Assembly (NCBI GenBank): GCA_013044365.1 | Contig: JABEUP010000230.1 | Location: 1 to 6,162 of the forward strand | From: Acidimicrobiaceae bacterium | GTDB lineage: Bacteria > Actinomycetota > Acidimicrobiia > Acidimicrobiales > Acidimicrobiaceae | Direction: 5' to 3' | Length of the DNA stretch: 6,162 bases | Shown here: one piece after another, positions 1 through 4,824 of the stretch | How the letters are laid out: every line of letters starts with the position of its first letter | Position numbering within the stretch: the first letter of the stretch is position 1 | Translations under genes and position numbers: made by a program | The notes under the pieces: generated by a model | The model's database searches: none | Told to the model about the DNA's origin: nothing | Seen by the model: the letters and a program-made list of their open reading frames with translations, nothing else

Positions 1-1
1 C

Positions 2-64
2 AACTCTTGGACTAGTGAGAATCAAGTCCAAGACGAGAACCTTGTAAAAGGTGCATCTAAATGA
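2..64 (+). CDS. possible 3' end of an upstream coding sequence
   Basis: Frame 2 is open from the window edge to a TGA at 62-64, giving 20 codons with C-terminal residues ...NLVKGASK. Its stop overlaps the ATG of the next gene in the arrangement ATGA, a common sign of translational coupling. The other two + frames are closed in this stretch: frame 1 has TAG, TGA and TAA, and frame 3 has TAA at 45-47. No family is recognisable from 20 residues. A chance open frame this short is entirely possible, so the overlap is the only real support. Confidence 0.3.
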   Translation, partial: NSWTSENQVQDENLVKGASK

Positions 65-756
65 GTGGACTCGCTGTTTATCACTCAGATGCAACGGTCG
101 GAAAGGAACCGCTGGTTCCACTCTTTGCCGCTCAAGGATGTGAGATTGTGGCCACAGATCAGTCCTACGACGCAGCCCAGTCGACTGGATGGAGCCAATC
201 CAATCAATACGCCGGACAAATCGGGTCCCTGAACGAAAAGAACCTATGCGACTCCCAACTGTTCGAAAAAATGGTCACTTTCCGCACAGTCGATATGCGA
301 CACATTCCAAAGGATCTGCGCGGATTCGACTTCACCTGGTCTTCCTGTGCATTCGAACATCTCGGTAGTATCGCCGCGGGTCTGAAATTCGTTCTGGAAC
401 AAATGGAGTGTCTTAGTCCCGGAGGCATAGCGGTTCACACCACAGAGTTCAACCTGGGTTCCAACTCAGAAACTATTGAGAAAGGTCCAACCGTACTCTT
501 TCGTCGCCGCGATTTGGAGAAGCTTTCGAAAAAACTCAAGCTTAGGGGAAACATGGTCAATCTCGACTTCACTCCCGGGAGCACTGAGGCTGACCTTCAC
601 GTTGATAGTCCACCCTGGTCAGGGACACACCTTCGCCTTCAGCACGAAGGGTTCATTATTACCTCGTATGGAATTGTCATCAAAAAGGGAGCTGCGATAA
701 ATAAAGGGGCCTGGCCTAAAACGGTTTCGCTGTTGTCAGGGTCTAAACGCAGGTAG
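61..756 (+). CDS. SAM-dependent methyltransferase-like protein, N-terminally short, possibly decayed
   Basis: A 231-residue protein resembling class I SAM-dependent methyltransferases often found near polysaccharide genes. Visible blocks are GKEPLVPLFAAQG (14-26), the strand ending in the ribose-binding acid IVATD (Asp33), FRTVDM (74-79), the motif FDFTWSSCAFEHLGS (89-103), GGIAVHTTEFNL (121-132) and VLFRRRDLE (145-153). From memory, relatives carry a further N-terminal region of some 60-100 residues and a compact glycine-rich loop (GLxVGKEPL). Here the protein begins at that loop, and seven residues (YHSDATV, codons 79-99) split GLAV from GKEPL. The ATG at 61 follows an in-frame stop (58-60) and has a Shine-Dalgarno-like AAGGTG (48-53), so it can be translated. 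Activity is doubtful because the SAM loop is altered. The residues after about 210 look unconserved. The family is fairly sure, the substrate is unknown. Confidence 0.6.
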   Translation: MSGLAVYHSDATVGKEPLVPLFAAQGCEIVATDQSYDAAQSTGWSQSNQYAGQIGSLNEKNLCDSQLFEKMVTFRTVDMRHIPKDLRGFDFTWSSCAFEHLGSIAAGLKFVLEQMECLSPGGIAVHTTEFNLGSNSETIEKGPTVLFRRRDLEKLSKKLKLRGNMVNLDFTPGSTEADLHVDSPPWSGTHLRLQHEGFIITSYGIVIKKGAAINKGAWPKTVSLLSGSKRR

Positions 757-759
757 AAT

Positions 760-828
760 AGCCCAGCAAACCAGGGTCGAAGCACCTCACCCGCTGCAAC
801 CAAATCGCGGACTGGGCTGTCCGATTTT
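760..828 (+). terminator. weak terminator-like hairpin after the methyltransferase gene
   Basis: CGGAC (808-812) pairs with GTCCG (819-823) around a 6-base loop and is followed by ATTTT (824-828). A competing longer-range pairing exists between AGCCCAG (760-766) and CTGGGCT (812-818), 45 bases apart. The 5-bp stem and short T run make this a marginal intrinsic terminator. Position and orientation suit the end of the methyltransferase transcript. Confidence 0.3.
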
Positions 829-890
829 ACATTGTCGGCCAGCAAGTGATCCCGTAACCCAGGTCAATATGCACAACTTCATTTAGACAG

Positions 891-912
891 TTAGTATACG
901 TATAATGACTAA
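891..912. promoter_or_regulatory. palindromic start region of the radical SAM gene, possible leaderless promoter
   Basis: A perfect 10-bp palindrome TATACGTATA (895-904) ends one base before the ATG at 905 and is flanked by the inverted pair TTAGT (891-895) and ACTAA (908-912). TAGTAT (892-897) fits the actinobacterial TAnnnT -10 pattern and would place the transcript start at about 904-905, on the A of the ATG. No convincing -35 is visible, and there is no Shine-Dalgarno before 905. The palindrome could equally be an operator. Inference from sequence only. Confidence 0.35.
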
Positions 913-2014
913 CTCCATAACCAGGTCGGACGGTCCGCCATTTAGCGGACACGACCGAGACTACAAGGCCTCAACCAGCGGATTCGGCAAACTGAACTTT
1001 TCACTCGCCCCGCTCACTCTGGCATGGGAAGTTACCAGAGCCTGTCCTTTAAGGTGTATCCACTGCAGAGCTGAGGCACAGCCCAACCCTGACGCAAATG
1101 AGCTCACAACCGAGGAAGGATTCGATCTTATCGACGATGCCGCGGCCATGGGTACAAAGGTGTTCGTAATCACCGGAGGAGATCCACTCGCTCGTCCCGA
1201 TATATTTACTTTGCTCGAAAAGGCTGTTTCGACGGGAATGTACGTTGGGTTCTCACCTTCAGTTACCGGACGGATCCGGGACGGAACTTTGGAGAAGGTA
1301 GCTAAAACTGGCGTTGGGACCATTCATATAAGCCTCGACGGAGCAGGACCTGAATCGCATGATCTATTCAGAGGGGTAAAGGGGCATTTTGAAAGAACCA
1401 TCCAAACGATACGTCATGCGGCAAAACTTTCGACCAAGCTCCAGGTGGCCACTACCGTGTCAAAACACAATCTTTCCGAACTCACATCGGTGGCACAATT
1501 GTTGGAAGGACTTGCAGACAGCTGGACTCTGTTTTTCCTGGTAGCCACAGGTCGCGCAAACTCGAACGACATGCTGACCGCTAAACAGGAGGAGGAGGTC
1601 CTCCACTGGTTGGCATCAACAACATTTCCCTTCTACGTACGTACCGTAGAGGCCCCCCAGTACCGCCGAGTAAGAGCACAAATGGGTCTCCCGATCACCA
1701 CCGGTGTAACCGACGGGAACGGATTTTGCTTTATCTCACATACCGGCGATGTGCAACCTTCGGGCTTCCTGCCTGTCACAGCAGGTAACATACGGCAGCA
1801 ACCCGCCTCCCACTGGTACAGGGGTAGCCAGCTTTTCACCTCTCTACGCGACCCCGCCCAGCTGGGTGATCCATGTGGCAGCTGCCAGTTCGCCAAAATC
1901 TGCGGCGGTAGCCGTGCACGTGCATGGGCGGCAACCAAAGATCCGCTGGCTGGCGATCCAACTTGCGAGTTTGGCTCAAATCTGGCCGTTATCCCACGGA
2001 ATACCGCCCGATAA
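905..2014 (+). CDS. radical SAM/SPASM domain protein, TIGR04053-type
   Basis: A 369-residue radical SAM enzyme. The [4Fe-4S]/SAM motif CxxxCxxC is at Cys47, Cys51 and Cys54 (ACPLRCIHCRAEAQP), followed by the SAM-contacting GGDP (91-94) and a radical SAM barrel with ISLDG (142-146) and FFLVATGR (210-217). A C-terminal SPASM-like region has Cys275, Cys324, Cys327, Cys333 and Cys354, including CGSCQFAKICGGSRARA, and probably binds auxiliary iron-sulfur. The block order (LTLAWEVTRACPLRC, GFCFISHTGDVQPSGFLP, GGSRARAWA) matches the TIGR04053 family, related to heme-d1, PQQ and mycofactocin maturases; the substrate is not established. The first 30 residues are poorly conserved. ATG 905 is the only usable start: the frame is closed by TAG at 884-886, and no in-frame ATG, GTG or TTG follows before the core domain. 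It has no Shine-Dalgarno. It stands alone, with 148 and 188 bp of non-coding DNA around it. Confidence 0.9.
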   Translation: MTNSITRSDGPPFSGHDRDYKASTSGFGKLNFSLAPLTLAWEVTRACPLRCIHCRAEAQPNPDANELTTEEGFDLIDDAAAMGTKVFVITGGDPLARPDIFTLLEKAVSTGMYVGFSPSVTGRIRDGTLEKVAKTGVGTIHISLDGAGPESHDLFRGVKGHFERTIQTIRHAAKLSTKLQVATTVSKHNLSELTSVAQLLEGLADSWTLFFLVATGRANSNDMLTAKQEEEVLHWLASTTFPFYVRTVEAPQYRRVRAQMGLPITTGVTDGNGFCFISHTGDVQPSGFLPVTAGNIRQQPASHWYRGSQLFTSLRDPAQLGDPCGSCQFAKICGGSRARAWAATKDPLAGDPTCEFGSNLAVIPRNTAR

Positions 2015-2097
2015 ATACTCGTCAAATCTGTCCCAAACGACCAAATATCGGTATTGAAACTTCTTGGGAAGGTTAGACAATCGCCGCGGGATCCACT

Positions 2098-2172
2098 ATG
2101 GCGGCCAAACAGGAGCCCGATAAGGTATCCGTGCCCGGATATGCAATTAAGAGGTACTTGAGGATATGCTAG
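2098..2172 (+). CDS. doubtful 24-codon small ORF
   Basis: ATG at 2098 to TAG at 2170-2172 encodes a 24-residue, basic, Cys-terminated peptide (begins MAAKQEPDKVSVPG, ends YLRIC). It lies between a radical SAM maturase-like gene and fadB2, the kind of place where a modified-peptide precursor can sit. There is no clear Shine-Dalgarno upstream, and its ATG overlaps a possible -10 element. It resembles no precursor family I know. The most likely explanation is chance. Confidence 0.12.
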   Translation: MAAKQEPDKVSVPGYAIKRYLRIC

Positions 2173-2190
2173 GAACGCTGGGGCGTTTGA

Positions 2191-2196
2191 AAGGAG
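2191..2196 (+). promoter_or_regulatory. ribosome binding site of fadB2
   Basis: AAGGAG, 6 bases before the ATG at 2203. It is the strongest Shine-Dalgarno in the window, fixes this start and contrasts with its absence at 905. Confidence 0.85.
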
Positions 2197-2202
2197 CCAA
2201 GA

Positions 2203-3066
2203 ATGATTCAAAAAATTGGCGTGGTTGGTTGTGGGCTCATGGGTTCCGGCATCGCCGAGGTTGCTGCGCGACGTGGGCTTGACGTCGTTGTCACAGAAGG
2301 AGACGAAGCCAACCTTTCCCGTGGGCGATCAAGAATACAAAATTCACTGGCACGCGCGCTAAAGGCATCGAAGATCTCCGAGGACGACCTCGAAAATACT
2401 CTTTCCAGAATCCGCTACGACATTGATCTCGGTGCGCACTTTGACCGCGAATTGGTAGTTGAAGCGATTATCGAAGATGAAGCAGCCAAGGTGGGGATAT
2501 TTTCGACCCTCGATAAGGTTGTAGAGGCTGATAATGCGATTTTAGCTTCCAACACCTCATCTATTCCAATCATGAAGCTCGGGGTCGCCACTAATAGGCC
2601 CGAGCAGGTCATAGGTATTCATTTCTTCAATCCAGTCCCGGTACTCTCTCTGGTGGAACTGGTGACTTCACTCCTGACATCGGAAGAGGTAGCGTCCCGC
2701 GCCGCAGAATTTGCCTCACAATCGTTAAAAAAGCATGTGATCCATTCCAAAGACCGCGCTGGATTCATTGTAAATGCGTTGTTAATTCCCTACATATTGT
2801 CTGCGATTCGAATGATGGAATCCGGTTTCGCCACTGCTGAAGATATTGACACAGGAATGATTGAGGGCTGTGCGCATCCAATGGGTCCATTGGCCCTCTG
2901 CGACCTGATAGGCCTGGATACAACCGCCGCAGTAGCGGACTCCCTCTATCACGAGTTCAAGGAACCACTGTATGCCCCGCCTCCGCTTCTTCTGAGAATG
3001 GTCGATGCCGGGCTTTTGGGACGTAAAAGCGGAAGAGGATTTTACGAATACAAGCCGCGCGCGTAA
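2203..3066 (+). CDS. fadB2: 3-hydroxyacyl-CoA (3-hydroxybutyryl-CoA) dehydrogenase, FadB2-type
   Basis: A 287-residue cytoplasmic NAD-dependent dehydrogenase interconverting (S)-3-hydroxyacyl-CoA and 3-ketoacyl-CoA, a beta-oxidation and butanoyl-CoA step. The N-terminal Rossmann fold shows GxGxxG as GCGLMG (9-14). The catalytic set can be placed by comparison with the human enzyme: Ser119 in ASNTSS, His140 in HFFNPVPV, Glu152 in LVELV and Asn191 in FIVNALL. The C-terminal helical domain has HPMGPL (225-230), DLIGLDT (234-240) and the closing LLGRKSGRGFYEY (271-283). Length is normal for the single-domain family (about 280-290), and all key residues are present. Wording such as SNTSSIPIMK and FKEPLYAPPPLLLRMV is close to mycobacterial FadB2 as I remember it, hence the symbol; paaH or hbd would be equivalent labels. 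It appears to be transcribed alone and is separated from coxM by 382 bp. Confidence 0.93.
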   Translation: MIQKIGVVGCGLMGSGIAEVAARRGLDVVVTEGDEANLSRGRSRIQNSLARALKASKISEDDLENTLSRIRYDIDLGAHFDRELVVEAIIEDEAAKVGIFSTLDKVVEADNAILASNTSSIPIMKLGVATNRPEQVIGIHFFNPVPVLSLVELVTSLLTSEEVASRAAEFASQSLKKHVIHSKDRAGFIVNALLIPYILSAIRMMESGFATAEDIDTGMIEGCAHPMGPLALCDLIGLDTTAAVADSLYHEFKEPLYAPPPLLLRMVDAGLLGRKSGRGFYEYKPRA

Positions 3067-3083
3067 TTTCAGACTACGTAAGG

Positions 3084-3120
3084 CCGTTTCGATACACCAT
3101 CGGAATGCAACGGACTTTTT
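3084..3120 (+). terminator. probable intrinsic terminator after fadB2
   Basis: A 9-bp stem with two G-U pairs forms between 3085-3093 and 3099-3107 around the loop ACACC. Alternatively, CCGTT (3084-3088) pairs with AACGG (3109-3113) as an outer stem. Five T residues follow (3116-3120), 2 bases after the outer stem or 8 after the inner one. It starts 18 bases after the fadB2 stop. The stem is not very GC-rich, so strength is uncertain. Confidence 0.4.
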
Positions 3121-3165
3121 GAAGGCAAAGATCATTTGTTAGTGGCTCCACCGCAATTTTTTGAA

Positions 3166-3187
3166 GAATTCGCCGCAGTGCGAATTC
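3166..3187. repeat. perfect inverted repeat GAATTCGC-N6-GCGAATTC
   Basis: Both arms are exact over 8 bases (3166-3173 and 3180-3187), separated by CGCAGT. No T run follows on either strand, so it is not a normal terminator. The arm spacing of 14 bases start to start suits a dimeric regulator, or the element could be a hairpin in a long leader. It lies about 180 bp before the -35 of the cox promoter candidate. Confidence 0.6.
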
Positions 3188-3251
3188 GAAAATCATATCT
3201 CGTTGCCGTTAGCCGATACTCTGCACGAAATCCAAAAAATCTCAAACAATC

Positions 3252-3282
3252 TTGACTAATATCGGGGTGTATCCCTACCCCG
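3252..3282. promoter_or_regulatory. TTGACT followed by inverted repeat CGGGGT-N8-ACCCCG
   Basis: TTGACT (3252-3257) matches five of six bases of a -35 hexamer. It is followed by exact 6-bp arms CGGGGT (3263-3268) and ACCCCG (3277-3282). The repeat lies where a spacer and -10 would be, but no good -10 exists there. It may be an operator, part of an alternative promoter or a weak terminator (followed by TTTACAAGCATTTT). Confidence 0.3.
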
Positions 3283-3324
3283 TTTACAAGCATTTTCGTG
3301 ACTCCCTCAAACCCCGAAAGACCA

Positions 3325-3352
3325 CCCAGCTAACCTAGCAAGACTTGCTGGG
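3325..3352 (+). repeat. two mutually exclusive hairpins upstream of the cox promoter
   Basis: GCTGGG (3347-3352) can pair with CCCAGC (3325-3330). It can also form, as TTGCTGGG (3345-3352), an 8-bp stem with CCTAGCAA (3334-3341) around a 3-base loop GAC, with one G-U pair. Because it lies upstream of the promoter at 3370, it matters at RNA level only if transcription starts further upstream. Confidence 0.35.
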
Positions 3353-3369
3353 GCAGAGCAGAATATTCG

Positions 3370-3398
3370 TTGACACCATTTAACCGCACGGATAAGGT
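3370..3398 (+). promoter_or_regulatory. promoter candidate for the coxMSL operon
   Basis: TTGACA (3370-3375), an exact -35 consensus, is followed after 17 bases by TAAGGT (3393-3398), which fits the TAnnnT -10 pattern of actinobacterial housekeeping sigma factors. Transcription would begin near 3405, giving a leader of about 40-45 bases before coxM. Confidence 0.6.
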
Positions 3399-3433
3399 AA
3401 TTTTGCATTAACAATTTTATTTTCTAGGATTCC

Positions 3434-3439
3434 AGGGGG
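3434..3439 (+). promoter_or_regulatory. coxM: ribosome binding site deciding the coxM start
   Basis: AGGGGG directly abuts the ATG at 3440, which leaves no spacing for it, but it is 9 bases from the in-frame ATG at 3449. A second weak AGGA (3426-3429) would serve the ATG at 3440. Family members usually begin MQVP-, so 3449 is preferred. Confidence 0.5.
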
Positions 3440-3448
3440 ATGGATCCA

Positions 3449-4324
3449 ATGCAAGTTCCTGCATCGGTGGATTACGAGCGAGCGACAAGCCTCAGCCATG
3501 CAATAGAGCTGTTGGAGCGACACGGTCCGGAGGCACGAATTGTGGCCGGCGGACACAGCCTTTTGCCAATGATGAAGCTTCGTCTCATACAACCTGAAGT
3601 GTTGATAGATATCAACGATCTTTCAGAGTTGTCCTATATAAAAATCGAAGGAAACGAACTCCGGATTGGAGCAATGGCCCGCCACGCGGAGTTATTATCC
3701 TCTCCGTTAGTTGGAGAACATTTTCCAATCATCGTTGAAGCCGAAAAGGTGATCGCGGATCCAATTGTTCGCAACCGGGGTACTGTCGGGGGATCGCTCT
3801 GCCAGGCAGACCCGTCAGAAGATTTATCCGCGGTCTTTTCTGCGCTTAAGGCAAAGCTGGTTATTCAGGGATCGCATGGATCTCGAACAGTGGATGCAAC
3901 CAGCTTCCACGATGGACCTTACTCGACGGTGGTTTCCTCGGATGAGATTTTGATCGAAGTTAAAATACCAATTCGTCCGGGTTGCGGATGTGCTTACGAA
4001 AAAGTTGAACGAAGGGTCGGAGATTGGGCTATTGCTGCCGTAGGGGCAGCTGTTTATATCGAGGCTGGAGTAATTCACGATGCCGGAATCGGTCTTACGG
4101 CTGTCGGCTCCGAACATTTCAACGCTCCAGAGGCGGAGGCATACCTTGCCGGAAAATCGCCAAGCCCGGAGCTTATCTCCGAGGCTGCGCGGCTAGCCGC
4201 CGAAAACTGCCATCCATCCGCTGACCAAAGAGGTCCGGAAGATTACAAAAGGCATCTTGTTCAGGTTTTGACAGAGCGTGCGCTTACAACGTCAGTCGAG
4301 CGAGCAACCCGGGGAGGATTTTGA
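3449..4324 (+). CDS. coxM: aerobic carbon monoxide dehydrogenase, medium (FAD) subunit CoxM
   Basis: The 291-residue flavoprotein subunit passes electrons from the CoxS iron-sulfur clusters through FAD to the respiratory chain, at the inner face of the cytoplasmic membrane in characterised systems. The two FAD-binding motifs of the family are present: AGGHS (33-37) within VAGGHSLLPMMKLRL, and TVGGS (112-116) within RNRGTVGGSLCQADPSEDL. These positions are one residue off those in Oligotropha carboxidovorans CoxM. The latter motif has Ser where that protein has Asp, a common variant in the family. AYEKVERRVGDWAIAA (182-197) leads into the C-terminal domain. Length is normal. An alternative start at 3440 would add MDP; TAG at 3425-3427 closes the frame upstream. 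The stop TGA (4322-4324) shares one base with the coxS ATG. The gene heads an M-S-L operon and is probably driven by the promoter at 3370. Confidence 0.95.
   Translation: MQVPASVDYERATSLSHAIELLERHGPEARIVAGGHSLLPMMKLRLIQPEVLIDINDLSELSYIKIEGNELRIGAMARHAELLSSPLVGEHFPIIVEAEKVIADPIVRNRGTVGGSLCQADPSEDLSAVFSALKAKLVIQGSHGSRTVDATSFHDGPYSTVVSSDEILIEVKIPIRPGCGCAYEKVERRVGDWAIAAVGAAVYIEAGVIHDAGIGLTAVGSEHFNAPEAEAYLAGKSPSPELISEAARLAAENCHPSADQRGPEDYKRHLVQVLTERALTTSVERATRGGF
4311..4318 (+). promoter_or_regulatory. coxS: ribosome binding site of coxS inside coxM
   Basis: GGGGAGGA with the core GGAGG (4313-4317), 6 bases before the ATG at 4324. It supports ATG 4324 over the TTG at 4321 as the start. Confidence 0.8.
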
Positions 4325-4824
4325 TGCACGTAAAGATGATAGTCAACGGAAAAGAGTACGAGAGTGAGATTGAACCTCGCCTGCTATTGGTCCATTTTAT
4401 ACGCGATGAATTAGGTCTTACTGGCACCCACTGGGGTTGCGACACATCCAACTGTGGAACTTGTGTTCTTTGGATGGATGGAATTCCAGTTAAGTCTTGT
4501 ACCGTCCTTGCCGCAATGGCAAATGGCAGGGTAATCCGAACTGTCGAGGATCTAGAGACCGGAGGCCAGCTTGACCCGGTCCAACAGGGTTTTATGGAGA
4601 TGCATGGCTTGCAGTGCGGTTTTTGCACTCCAGGGATGATGATGACAGCCCGTTGGCTCCTTGACCACAACTCCAACCCTTCTGAAACTGAAATCAGAGA
4701 AGCCATATCAGGCCAATTCTGCAGATGTACCGGTTATGAAAATATCGTCAGGGCAATTCGTTGGGCCTCGGAACATCAGGACGCTTCAGCGGAGTCTACA
4801 AAAGTCGGAGAGGTCGTCGCATGA
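4324..4824 (+). CDS. coxS: aerobic carbon monoxide dehydrogenase, small (2Fe-2S) subunit CoxS
   Basis: A 166-residue subunit with two [2Fe-2S] clusters that relays electrons from the Mo/Cu centre of CoxL to the FAD of CoxM. The N-terminal plant-ferredoxin-like cluster uses Cys39, Cys44, Cys47 and Cys59 (WGCDTSNCGTCVLW...KSC). The C-terminal helical-bundle cluster uses Cys98, Cys101, Cys133 and Cys135 (QCGFCTPGMMM and QFCRCTGYENIVRAI). All eight ligands are present with the spacing of Oligotropha CoxS, and length is typical (about 160-166). The start overlaps the coxM stop by one base (TGATG), and the 3' end overlaps coxL by four (ATGA), so translation is probably coupled across the three genes. 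The last 15 residues or so are a poorly conserved tail that also encodes the coxL ribosome binding site. Confidence 0.96.
   Translation: MHVKMIVNGKEYESEIEPRLLLVHFIRDELGLTGTHWGCDTSNCGTCVLWMDGIPVKSCTVLAAMANGRVIRTVEDLETGGQLDPVQQGFMEMHGLQCGFCTPGMMMTARWLLDHNSNPSETEIREAISGQFCRCTGYENIVRAIRWASEHQDASAESTKVGEVVA

Larger units (their letters stand above)
2015..2202. other. intergenic region between the radical SAM gene and fadB2
   Basis: No well-supported gene. A small hairpin CTTC-TTGG-GAAG (2060-2071) lacks a T run, so no terminator for the radical SAM gene is evident. A weak promoter can be drawn: TAGACA (2074-2079), 17 bases, TATGGC (2097-2102). An 8-bp direct repeat GGATATGC occurs at 2137-2144 and 2162-2169. 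A 5-bp hairpin AACGC-TGGG-GCGTT (2174-2187) ends just before the fadB2 ribosome binding site. A 24-codon ORF (2098-2172) is listed separately. Confidence 0.5.
3067..3448. other. gene-free cox upstream region
   Basis: This stretch holds no ORF longer than about a dozen codons in the + direction. In order it contains a terminator-like hairpin (3084-3120), a perfect 8-bp inverted repeat (3166-3187), a TTGACT with an adjoining G/C-rich inverted repeat (3252-3282), mutually exclusive hairpins (3325-3352) and the best promoter candidate (3370-3398). No regulator gene (for example a CO sensor) is present in the window. The density of dyads suggests a control region for the cox operon, which is inference. 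Confidence 0.6.

Noticed and set aside
763..845. Direct repeat CCAGCAA at 763-769 and 839-845
   Set aside because: Seven bases in a short intergenic region with no similar flanks; likely chance.
869..886. Five-codon leader ORF (MHNFI) upstream of the radical SAM gene
   Set aside because: It is too short, has a weak ribosome binding site and shows no attenuator structure after it.
901..906. TATAAT as the -10 box of the radical SAM gene
   Set aside because: It overlaps the ATG at 905, so transcription would begin after the only usable start codon. TAGTAT at 892-897 is the more consistent choice.
1633..2211. 192-codon ORF on the - strand across the end of the radical SAM gene
   Set aside because: It lies mostly opposite a clearly conserved radical SAM/SPASM coding region, has no recognisable domain and is a shadow frame.
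3440..3448. ATG at 3440 as the coxM start
   Set aside because: It abuts the G-rich ribosome binding site with no spacing, and family members usually begin at MQVP-. It cannot be excluded, because AGGA at 3426-3429 could serve it.
4321..4326. TTG at 4321 as the coxS start
   Set aside because: ATG at 4324 is present with GGAGG at proper spacing and fits the usual coxM/coxS overlap.
2203..4824. fadB2 as the first gene of the cox operon
   Set aside because: A terminator-like hairpin, 382 bp of gene-free DNA and a separate promoter candidate lie between them.
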